Shown in pieces: positions 1 to 5,784 of a DNA stretch of 6,401 nucleotides. The stretch lies in assembly GCA_039815945.1 (NCBI GenBank), contig JBCBYI010000214.1, forward strand, positions 1 to 6,401, in the 5' to 3' direction. Each line of letters opens with the position of its first letter. Position 1 is the first letter of the stretch. The notes beneath the pieces were generated by a model. The model did no database searches. It saw nothing but the letters and a program-made list of their open reading frames with translations, and was not told the origin of the DNA. Origin of the DNA: UBA11606 sp039815945. Its GTDB lineage: Bacteria > Actinomycetota > Acidimicrobiia > Acidimicrobiales > Aldehydirespiratoraceae. The position numbers and the translations under genes were made by a program.

Positions 1-1311
1 CATGTCGTGGTCGCCACACCGGGGCGCGCCATCGACCACATTCGTCGAGGTTCGCTTGAGCTCGACGAGATCCGCACGGTCGTGCTCGACGAAGCCGACG
101 AGATGCTCGACATGGGCTTCACCGAGGACATCGAGACGATCCTCGAGGAGACGCCGGCGGATCGACAGACCGTCTTGTTCTCGGCCACGATGCCGCCCCG
201 AATCCAGCGGATCGCCGAGACCTACCAGCGCGACCCCGTCCTGGTGAAGATTGCGGCCGCCGACACCGCCGCCGAACGGGCACGAGTGCGACAGACCGCC
301 TACATGGTGATGCGGCAGCACAAGGCCAACGCGCTGGGCCGCGTCCTCGACATGGAGGCGCCGGTCGCCACCATCGTCTTTTGCCGAACGCGAGGCGAGG
401 TCGACGAGCTGACGACCACGATGAACGGCCGCGGGTACCGGGCCGAAGCGCTCCACGGTGGCATGGACCAGCAGCAGCGCGACCGGGTGATGGGTCGCCT
501 CAAGGACGGCACCGCCGAACTCCTGGTCGCCACCGACGTCGCCGCCCGCGGGCTCGACGTCGACACGCTCACCCACGTCGTGAACTACGACGTGCCGTCG
601 TCGCCGGAGAGCTACGTCCACCGCATCGGCCGCGTGGGTCGGGCGGGTCGCGAGGGCGTGGCGATCACCCTCGCCGAGCCCCGCCAGCGGCGGCTGCTCC
701 AGAACATCGAGCGCCTCACCAAGCAGGAGATCGACGTCCAGAAGATCCCGACGGTGGGCGACCTCCGCACCCGCCAGATCGAGGGCACCGTCGAAGCGAT
801 CCGGGAGGCCATGCTCAGCGACGATCTCGAGGACTACGAGCAGGTGCTGTTCGCACTCGTCGCCGACGGCAACCCCGACCGCGACGTCGCGCTCGCCGCC
901 ATCAAGCTCTTCCACCATGCCCGCGGGGCGACGACCGACGAGGTCGAGATCCCCGACGCGTCGGAACGCAAGCCTCGCGACCGTGACCGCGGTTCTCGCG
1001 ACGGTGGAGGCAAGGACCGCGACCGCAAGGGCGCGCCGAAGGGCCAAAAGCGCGGCAACGTCGGGCCGGGCACCGGGCTGATCTATGTCGGCGTCGGTCG
1101 TCGAGGCCACATCCGGCCGGGCGATCTCGTCGGGTGCATCGCCAACGAGACGTCGCTGACCGGCCGTGACATCGGCCCGATCCGGATCTCCGAGCACTAC
1201 TCGGTGGTCGGGGTTCCCGAGGCCGAGGTCGAGTCGACGATCGCGGCGATCAACGGCACGACCATCCGCGGCAAGCGGGCGAAGGCCCGCCGTTTCGTCG
1301 AGAAGGACTAG
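1..1311 (+). CDS. deaD: DEAD-box ATP-dependent RNA helicase, DeaD/CsdA type (5' end missing)
   Basis: The 436 residues present are the C-terminal part of a DEAD-box helicase, which uses ATP to unwind short RNA duplexes during ribosome assembly, mRNA turnover and cold adaptation. The frame is already open at base 1 (His-Val-Val-Val-Ala), so the N-terminus with the Q motif and Walker A lies outside the window and the GTG at 7 is not the start. Numbering from the first codon, I see motif Ib TPGR (6-9), motif II DEAD (30-33), motif III SAT (61-63), and the second RecA domain with IVFCRTR (125-131), ATDVAARGLD (177-186) and motif VI HRIGRVGRAGR (207-217). A charged, low-complexity Arg/Asp/Gly/Lys linker (about 321-352) joins these to a DbpA-like RNA-binding domain (about 356-432), as in DeaD. 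All helicase motifs present are intact. It ends with TAG and converges on the M15 peptidase gene. Confidence 0.95.
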   Translation, partial: HVVVATPGRAIDHIRRGSLELDEIRTVVLDEADEMLDMGFTEDIETILEETPADRQTVLFSATMPPRIQRIAETYQRDPVLVKIAAADTAAERARVRQTAYMVMRQHKANALGRVLDMEAPVATIVFCRTRGEVDELTTTMNGRGYRAEALHGGMDQQQRDRVMGRLKDGTAELLVATDVAARGLDVDTLTHVVNYDVPSSPESYVHRIGRVGRAGREGVAITLAEPRQRRLLQNIERLTKQEIDVQKIPTVGDLRTRQIEGTVEAIREAMLSDDLEDYEQVLFALVADGNPDRDVALAAIKLFHHARGATTDEVEIPDASERKPRDRDRGSRDGGGKDRDRKGAPKGQKRGNVGPGTGLIYVGVGRRGHIRPGDLVGCIANETSLTGRDIGPIRISEHYSVVGVPEAEVESTIAAINGTTIRGKRAKARRFVEKD

Positions 1312-1338
1312 CGGCCGTTCTGCCGGCGGGTGGAGTGC

Positions 1339-2082
1339 CTAGCGCCCGTTGTGACTGAAGTGCTGGTAGTCGAGTGAGTTGTTCCAGTCGCCTCCCCAGC
1401 CCCAGCCGATGTCGGCGAACGCTCGGGTGACGACGTCGCCGGCAACGATCATCCCGGGCACCTCTCGGGTGCGGTCGACGAACTCGGCGCCGCCGGGCGG
1501 GTCGACCTGATCGCCGCGGACCCAGGGGTTCATCAGCGGGTTGATGTCGATCGCGCCGCCGTAGGCGTGCTGGCTCCACCGGTCGGTGCCGTCGATCAGG
1601 CGGCAGTTGAACGCCGAGGAGTTGTCGGCCTGCATCGAGGCGTCGTCGTCGGCACCGAAGTCGGTGATCGGGCGCATCGACCGGATCGGGAACCGGGCGT
1701 CGAAGAGGCGGGCGAAGACCGTGATCACGTCCTCGACGTGGTCGGCGTGAAGCACCAGCACGCCGGTGGTCGGCAGGCCCTCGGCATCCCAGTGGGCGAG
1801 TTCGAGCCATCGCAGGTCCTCGACGGCCACCGGGCAGCCCTCTCGCCACGACACGCCGAGCTCGTCGCCGGTCGTCGCCCGGCTGCTCGACGAGAAGGCG
1901 GGTTCGGGCGGTTCGGTGGTGGGGGTCGCGGTGGTCGTCGTCGTGGTCGAGGTCGTGGTGCTGGTCGTGGTCGAGGTCGTGGTGCTGGTCGTCGAGGTGG
2001 TCCTGGATTCGGGGTCGGCGAGCTCGACACCGTCGCTACAGGCGGCGAGCAGCACCGTCGTGGCCATCACCCAGGCGCGCAT
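1339..2082 (-). CDS. Secreted M15-family (VanY/M15C-like) peptidase lipoprotein
   Basis: This 247-residue protein is a predicted exported zinc peptidase of the D-Ala-D-Ala carboxypeptidase / L-Ala-D-Glu peptidase group, which acts on peptidoglycan stem peptides. It starts with a short signal peptide ending in a lipobox, LAAC, with Cys15 as the lipidated residue. A Thr/Ser-rich linker follows (about 28-57), then the catalytic domain. The zinc-site pattern HxxxxxxD is His172 and Asp179. The second pattern, DxxH, is Asp238 and His241, where Asp replaces the Glu of VanX-type enzymes, as known in M15C endolysins. Cys83 and Cys160 could form a disulfide. I chose ATG at 2082, 4 bp after the stop of the oxidoreductase gene. 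GTG at 2085 would add one residue. Longer in-frame starts would run far into the upstream gene and put the signal peptide inside the protein. It is probably co-transcribed with that gene, though no functional link is evident. The exact substrate is unknown. Confidence 0.88.
   Translation of the reverse strand: MRAWVMATTVLLAACSDGVELADPESRTTSTTSTTTSTTTSTTTSTTTTTTATPTTEPPEPAFSSSSRATTGDELGVSWREGCPVAVEDLRWLELAHWDAEGLPTTGVLVLHADHVEDVITVFARLFDARFPIRSMRPITDFGADDDASMQADNSSAFNCRLIDGTDRWSQHAYGGAIDINPLMNPWVRGDQVDPPGGAEFVDRTREVPGMIVAGDVVTRAFADIGWGWGGDWNNSLDYQHFSHNGR
1943..1990. repeat. Perfect 24-bp tandem duplication in the Thr-linker coding region
   Basis: Bases 1943-1966 and 1967-1990 are identical 24-mers built from GGTC/GGTG words. 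Degenerate partial copies lie on both sides, within a low-complexity tract of about 1915-2007. On the - strand each unit encodes eight residues of Thr and Ser in the spacer between the lipid anchor and catalytic domain of the M15 peptidase. The unit length is a multiple of three, so gain or loss of a copy would change linker length without a frameshift. On the + strand the same tract gives a spurious Val-rich frame. Confidence 0.9.
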
Positions 2083-2086
2083 CACG

Positions 2087-3145
2087 TCAGCTGCGGTCGA
2101 GCCGGCCCAGGATCTCCTCGAACGCCTCAGCGTCCTCGGGCCCATTGACCGGCACGGAGAACTCGATCCGATCGAGACGCGAGGCGAAGCGGTCGTTGAG
2201 CTTGTCGGCGATCTGGTCGTACGTGCCGATCGTCGCGACGGTGTGGAGCATCTCGTCGTCGACGAGGTCGGGCATCTCCTCCCAGCGCCCCGCCCGGCTG
2301 TACTCGCTCGCCTCGCGGGCCCGGTCCTCCCAGCCGTGGATCGCGAAGGCCCGGCGATACGACGGGGTCGAGAGATAGAAGGCACAGCGGGCCCGAACGG
2401 TCCGGATCACCCGTTCAAGACGCTCCTCGTCGGGCGCGGTGCCGACGAGCGGCTTGAGGCAGACCTCGACGTCGTCGACATCGCGGTTCGCGCGGGCGGC
2501 CCCCTTCGCGAGGTTCGGGAGGACCTCCTCGTCGATGTACTTCGTGGTGACCACTGGATGGAGACGGATGCCGTCGGCGCACTCCCCTGCCATCGCGGTC
2601 ATGTTCGGACCGATAACGGCGATGTGGATCGGGATGTCGGGATGATCGATCGGACCCGGATCGAACAGCGGCACCATCAGGTTGAGGTCGTAGTGATCGC
2701 TCTGGAAGTCGAGCGGGGTGCGTTCCTGCCAGCAGCGCCACACCGCCCGCATCGCGCCGATGTAGTCGCGCATCCACGGGGCCGGTGCGTGCCAGTCGAG
2801 CCCGAACCGCCGCTGGATGTGGGCGCGTACCTGGGTGCCGAGCCCGAGCATGAAGCGACCCTCGCTGAGCTTCGCGAGCGACCAGGCCGACATCGCGGTC
2901 GCCGTCGGACTGCGAGGGAAGGCCATCGCGATCGACGTGCCGAGCTGGATGCGCTCAGTGGAGATCGCACCGAGCGCCATCATCTGGAACGGGTCGTCCT
3001 TGGTCTCCTCGACCAGCACGGCGTCGAGGCCGACCTCCTCGGCAACGTTCGCCAGCCGGGCGAAGTCCCGGATGTCGAGTGGGGTGTCGGGCTCGCGCAA
3101 CCCCGGGTCGAGCTTGCCGAGCGGCAGCAACGATTCGATCCTCAT
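2087..3145 (-). CDS. LLM-class F420-dependent oxidoreductase (luciferase-like)
   Basis: This 352-residue protein has the sequence of a bacterial luciferase-like TIM-barrel flavin or F420-dependent oxidoreductase. Family hallmarks are the early barrel strand region EEVGLDAVLVEET (36-48), the cofactor-site segment SEGRFMLGLGTQV (94-106), and the late segment AVIGPNMTAMAGECADG (176-192) followed by a barrel-closing C-terminus. It most resembles the actinobacterial group annotated as the MSMEG_2256-like family (TIGR03617 as I recall it), whose substrates are unknown. The cofactor is probably coenzyme F420, but FMN cannot be excluded from sequence alone. ATG at 3145 is the only sensible start, since the protein aligns from its first residues. 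No Shine-Dalgarno is seen upstream, and a -10-like TACGGT lies 8 nt before the ATG, so translation is probably leaderless. The lipoprotein gene follows after 4 bp. The gene is divergent from the dehydrogenase gene, 42 bp away. Confidence 0.92.
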   Translation of the reverse strand: MRIESLLPLGKLDPGLREPDTPLDIRDFARLANVAEEVGLDAVLVEETKDDPFQMMALGAISTERIQLGTSIAMAFPRSPTATAMSAWSLAKLSEGRFMLGLGTQVRAHIQRRFGLDWHAPAPWMRDYIGAMRAVWRCWQERTPLDFQSDHYDLNLMVPLFDPGPIDHPDIPIHIAVIGPNMTAMAGECADGIRLHPVVTTKYIDEEVLPNLAKGAARANRDVDDVEVCLKPLVGTAPDEERLERVIRTVRARCAFYLSTPSYRRAFAIHGWEDRAREASEYSRAGRWEEMPDLVDDEMLHTVATIGTYDQIADKLNDRFASRLDRIEFSVPVNGPEDAEAFEEILGRLDRS

Positions 3146-3153
3146 CGCCGCCG

Positions 3154-3159
3154 ACCGTA
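3154..3159 (-). promoter_or_regulatory. Putative leaderless -10 element for the oxidoreductase gene
   Basis: Read on the - strand this is TACGGT, which fits the actinobacterial -10 pattern TANNNT. Eight nt (3146-3153) separate it from the ATG at 3145, which suits transcription starting at or next to the A of the start codon. No Shine-Dalgarno-like purine run lies in between, and no good -35 is visible. This is predicted from spacing and pattern only. Confidence 0.55.
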
Positions 3160-3173
3160 GTCCCCGCCGCGAC

Positions 3174-3179
3174 TACGGT
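3174..3179 (+). promoter_or_regulatory. Putative leaderless -10 element for the dehydrogenase gene
   Basis: This TACGGT is the mirror copy of the element at 3154-3159, again 8 nt (3180-3187) before its ATG at 3188. The intervening bases contain no ribosome binding site. The region where a -35 would lie overlaps the opposite promoter's -10, so the two polymerases should exclude one another. This is predicted from pattern only. Confidence 0.55.
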
Positions 3180-3187
3180 CCGGCGAC

Positions 3188-4183
3188 ATGACGCTTCGCG
3201 TGTTCGTCACCCACAACCCGGAGGACCTCGGCGCGTACTATGGCCGGGCGCTTTCCGAGCTCCGAGCACTCGACGTCGACGTGGTGCTCAACCCGACCGA
3301 TCACGATCTCACCACGCCCGAACTCGTCGCCGCCTCGGCCGGCTGCCACGTGATCGTCGCCCATCGGGCCACCCCCGGCGAGACCGAACTGTTCGAGCGA
3401 CACGACCACCTCGTAGCGATGCTGCGCACGGCTGTCGACATCTCGACGATCGACGTCGATGCCGCTTCTGCGGCCGGCGTTTTGATCGGCCACGCCGACA
3501 AGAGCTTCGTGGCGAGCACGGCCGAGATCGCCCTCGGACTCCTGCTCGACGTCGCCCGCAACATCGCCGCGTCGACCGTCGACTATCGAGCGGGCGTGGA
3601 GCCGCCCCAGCGGCCGGGCCGCCAGATACGCGGGATGACGGCAGCGATCCTCGGGTATGGCGCGATCGGCTCGTACCTGGCCGACCTCCTCGATGCGGCC
3701 GGTCTCGACGTGATCGTCCACGATCCCCACGTCGAACCGCCTCGCGACATCCGGCCGGTCGGATTCGACGAAGCGCTCGGCACCGCCGACGTCGTGTTCC
3801 CCCTCGTCGCCTCGACCCCCGCCACCGCCGGGATGATCGACGCCGCCGCGATCGACGCGATGCGGCCGGGCACGATCCTGGTGAACGTCAGCCGCGGCGA
3901 GATCGTCGACGAGGCCGCGGTCGCCGACGCGCTCGACCGAGGCCATCTGCGCGGCTTCGGGTGTGATGTCGGGAGCGCGCCCGATCAACGCCCCGATCCG
4001 ACGCTCGCTGCTCGACCTGACGTGGTCGCCACGCCTCACCTCGGCGGCCTCACCCCGGAGAACGCCGACGCGCAAGCGCACAGCTCGGTCGAACAGATCG
4101 CTGCGATCCTCGCCGGTGAGCTGCCGCCTCGGCTCGCCAACGACACCGACGCTCGAGTGCGAGCGTGGTGGTCGCACCGGTGA
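3188..4183 (+). CDS. D-isomer-specific 2-hydroxyacid dehydrogenase family protein
   Basis: This 331-residue protein has the split-domain layout of NAD(P)-dependent D-2-hydroxyacid dehydrogenases, which interconvert 2-keto and D-2-hydroxy acids. The substrate-domain half is residues 1 to about 100, then STAEIALGLLLDVARNI (110-126), the Rossmann motif GYGAIG (156-161), and Asp179 at the end of the second strand, which favours NAD over NADP. The catalytic Arg236 is in NVSRGEIVDE and His284 is in TPHLGG. The usual catalytic Glu of the DVFxxEP segment is not at its normal place. The protein has DVGSAPDQRP (260-269), where Asp266 is the nearest acidic residue. I think this DVGxAPDQ variant recurs in a subfamily, but that is from memory. 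The ATG at 3188 has no Shine-Dalgarno and follows a leaderless-type -10. The gene overlaps the amidohydrolase by 4 bp, so the two are translationally coupled. The substrate is unknown. Confidence 0.9.
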   Translation: MTLRVFVTHNPEDLGAYYGRALSELRALDVDVVLNPTDHDLTTPELVAASAGCHVIVAHRATPGETELFERHDHLVAMLRTAVDISTIDVDAASAAGVLIGHADKSFVASTAEIALGLLLDVARNIAASTVDYRAGVEPPQRPGRQIRGMTAAILGYGAIGSYLADLLDAAGLDVIVHDPHVEPPRDIRPVGFDEALGTADVVFPLVASTPATAGMIDAAAIDAMRPGTILVNVSRGEIVDEAAVADALDRGHLRGFGCDVGSAPDQRPDPTLAARPDVVATPHLGGLTPENADAQAHSSVEQIAAILAGELPPRLANDTDARVRAWWSHR

Positions 4184-4980
4184 ACGATCTCGTCGACGTC
4201 TGCGACACCCACATGCACGTCTACGACGCGCGGTATCCGGCCGCGCCGGCGGCGGTGCTGCTGCCGCCCGACGCGTCGGTCGCCGACTACAGCGATGCCC
4301 AGCGGGCGCTCGGGAGCGAACGGGTCGTGGTCGTGCAGCCGACCACCTACGGCTTCGACAACCGCTGTCAGGTGGCCGCGATGGCGACGTTGGGCGAAAC
4401 AGCTCGGGGCGTGATGGTCGTCGACTCGAGTACCCGGCGCGCGGCACTGGAGAAGCTGACCGACCTTGGCGTGCGAGGCGCTCGATTCCACATGCTCCCC
4501 GGCGGAGCGGTCGGCTGGGACGAACTCGAACCCACCGCCGAGGTGATCGCCGACGTCGGCTGGCACATCCAGCTCCAACTCGACGGCAACGAACTCCCCG
4601 AGTTCGTCGATCGACTGCTCGCACTCCCGGCCGACCTGGTCGTCGATCACGTCGGCCGCTTCATGCCGCCGCACGGCCTCGACTCGCCCGGCGTGGCCGC
4701 GCTGCGGCGACTCGTCGACGCCGGTCGATGCTGGGTCAAGCTGTCGGCCCCGTACGAGGGGTCGGCGCTCCCCCGCCCCCACGATGACGTCGCCGAAATC
4801 GCCCGGACCCTGGTGACCGACGCGCCCGAGCGCATGCTCTGGGCCAGCAACTGGCCACATCCGGGCCAGGCCGACCCGCCGTCACTCGACGACCTCATCG
4901 CCTGGCGCGACGGCTGGATCCCCGCCGAGCACCGTCGGCGGATCCTGGTCGACAACCCGGCCGAGGTCTACGGCTTCTGA
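4180..4980 (+). CDS. Amidohydrolase-2 family protein (lactonase / lactone isomerase-like)
   Basis: This 266-residue TIM-barrel protein belongs to the amidohydrolase_2 group that includes 2-pyrone-4,6-dicarboxylate lactonase (LigI) and D-galactarolactone isomerase. Visible signatures are DTHMHVYDARYP (9-20, with the HxH pair His11 and His13), VVQPTTYGFDNR (51-62), the barrel strand ending WHIQLQLDG (128-136), DHVGR with His157 (156-160), and WASNWPHP (221-228) near the end. Asn224 stands where most relatives have Asp (SDWP or TDWP). LigI is known to work without a bound metal, so missing metal ligands need not mean inactivity. I chose GTG at 4180 because it forms a GTGA overlap with the dehydrogenase stop. 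GTG codons at 4165 and 4168 are in frame and would add at most five residues. Together with the upstream dehydrogenase it suggests a two-step lactone or sugar-acid pathway. The substrate cannot be assigned. Confidence 0.88.
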   Translation: MNDLVDVCDTHMHVYDARYPAAPAAVLLPPDASVADYSDAQRALGSERVVVVQPTTYGFDNRCQVAAMATLGETARGVMVVDSSTRRAALEKLTDLGVRGARFHMLPGGAVGWDELEPTAEVIADVGWHIQLQLDGNELPEFVDRLLALPADLVVDHVGRFMPPHGLDSPGVAALRRLVDAGRCWVKLSAPYEGSALPRPHDDVAEIARTLVTDAPERMLWASNWPHPGQADPPSLDDLIAWRDGWIPAEHRRRILVDNPAEVYGF

Positions 4981-4993
4981 GCGTCAGGAGCCG
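4971..4993. terminator. Hairpin spanning both convergent stop codons (possible terminator)
   Basis: CGGCTTCTGA (4971-4980), loop GCG, and TCAGGAGCCG (4984-4993) form a 10-bp stem. In + strand RNA all ten pairs form if one G-U wobble is counted, while the - strand transcript has one C-A mismatch. The TGA of the amidohydrolase and the TGA of the permease are the loop-side ends of the two arms. No U-tract follows on either side, so this is at best a tract-less terminator or a stabilising 3' hairpin. Confidence 0.45.
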
Positions 4994-5784
4994 CTGGCGG
5001 CGAAGCGACGGATCGCGAGCGTGGCGAAGATCGCGATGATCACGACCGACACGCCGAGGGTGTAAAGCTCCGGGTTCTGCAGCGGCCAGGCGTCGGGCTC
5101 GGGTGCGTCGGGCGGCAGGTTGCCGAACCGTTCTCGACCGACCTGGGTCACCGTCGAGACGGGATTCCACTCGGCGATCACCTGCAGCGGTCCAGGGAGG
5201 TCGTCGGAGGGCACGAACGTGTTGGCGATGAAGGTCATCGGGAAGATGAAGATGAACGACGCGTTCTGCACCACCTCGACGCTCGGGACGAGGAGGCCGA
5301 CAAGGGCCATGATCCACGAGATCGCGTAGGCGAAGAAGAGGATCAGGGCGAACGCGATGACCGCGTCGAGCAACGAGCCGCGGATGCGCCATCCGACGAG
5401 AAGGCCGGCGATCGCCATCACGAACAGCGACAGCACGTTGTAGATCACGTCGCTGAGCGTGCGTCCGACGAGCACCGCCGATCGAGACATCGGCAGGGAC
5501 CGGAACCGGTCCATGATGCCCTTGGTCATGTCCTCGGCGATGCCGGCGCCGGTGAAGGTCGCCCCGAAGACGACCGTCTGGGCGAAGATGCCGGCGATCA
5601 GGAACTCGCGGTAGCTGAGGCCGGGGATCTCGATCGAGCCGCCGAAGACGTAGGCGAACAAGAGCACGAACAGGATCGGCTGGATCAGCACGAACACCAG
5701 GACCTCGGGGACCCGGACGATCTTGATGACATTGCGACGAGCGACGACGAAGGCATCGGCGACGGCACCGCTGAGCGCGCTCAC
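4984..5784 (-). CDS. ABC-2 type exporter permease (DrrB-like)
   Basis: This 266-residue integral membrane protein is the permease half of an ABC-2 exporter of the DrrB (daunorubicin resistance) type, which moves lipophilic compounds or lipids out of the cell. About six hydrophobic segments are visible, near residues 27-48, 60-82, 110-132, 139-163, 172-191 and 239-258. The family signature EDMTKGIMDRFRSLPMSRSA (84-103) lies in the loop after the second segment. A conserved block ending in NTFVPSDDLPGPLQ (188-201) and NPVS (207-210) precedes the last segment. The GTG start at 5784 overlaps the ATPase stop as GTGA, and a good Shine-Dalgarno precedes it. In-frame starts further upstream would lie inside the ATPase gene and add a non-homologous Arg-rich extension. 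The length fits the family. The substrate is unknown, and drug resistance should not be assumed. The gene converges on the amidohydrolase with 3 bp between the stop codons. Confidence 0.93.
   Translation of the reverse strand: MSALSGAVADAFVVARRNVIKIVRVPEVLVFVLIQPILFVLLFAYVFGGSIEIPGLSYREFLIAGIFAQTVVFGATFTGAGIAEDMTKGIMDRFRSLPMSRSAVLVGRTLSDVIYNVLSLFVMAIAGLLVGWRIRGSLLDAVIAFALILFFAYAISWIMALVGLLVPSVEVVQNASFIFIFPMTFIANTFVPSDDLPGPLQVIAEWNPVSTVTQVGRERFGNLPPDAPEPDAWPLQNPELYTLGVSVVIIAIFATLAIRRFAASGS

Larger units (their letters stand above)
3153..3180. repeat. Inverted repeat filling the divergent intergenic spacer
   Basis: The arms GACCGTAGTC (3153-3162) and GACTACGGTC (3171-3180) are perfect 10-bp inverted repeats separated by 8 nt of C-rich sequence. 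With one unpaired C near 3181, the pairing extends outward through CGCC and GGCG to 3149-3185. The perfect core is centred exactly between the two start codons, with 7 nt between each arm and its ATG. It could be a pair of mirrored promoter elements, an operator for a dimeric regulator, or both. Confidence 0.9.

Noticed and set aside
1286..1330. Possible terminator pairing CCCGCCG with CGGCGGG
   Set aside because: The arms are only 7 bp with a loop of over 30 nt and no U-tract, so I do not call a terminator between the convergent helicase and peptidase genes.
1308..1353. Near-direct repeat of 15 bp (13 identical) at 1308-1322 and 1339-1353, each beginning CTAG, at the helicase/peptidase 3' ends
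   Set aside because: The copies are 31 bp apart, short, and each begins at a gene stop (TAG on + and CTA on -). Chance similarity in GC-rich sequence is enough. It might mark a small past duplication but nothing else supports that.
1915..2007. The GGTC-rich repeat as a CRISPR array or protein-binding array
   Set aside because: The units are directly abutting with no unique spacers, and they are fully explained as Thr/Ser codons of the lipoprotein linker.
2083..2385. N-terminal extension of the M15 peptidase to 2385
   Set aside because: The extension overlaps the oxidoreductase gene by about 300 bp, is Arg/Ser-rich without homology, and would bury the lipoprotein signal.
1766..3160. A 464-codon + strand open frame with a Val-rich stretch
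   Set aside because: It lies antisense to the peptidase and oxidoreductase genes, which have clear family motifs. The Val run is only the complement of the Thr-linker repeat, and no domain is recognisable.
3173..4624. A 483-codon - strand open frame opposite the dehydrogenase and amidohydrolase
   Set aside because: The product is Arg/Asp/Gly-rich with no motif, as expected for the antisense of a GC-rich gene. The + strand products are well supported.
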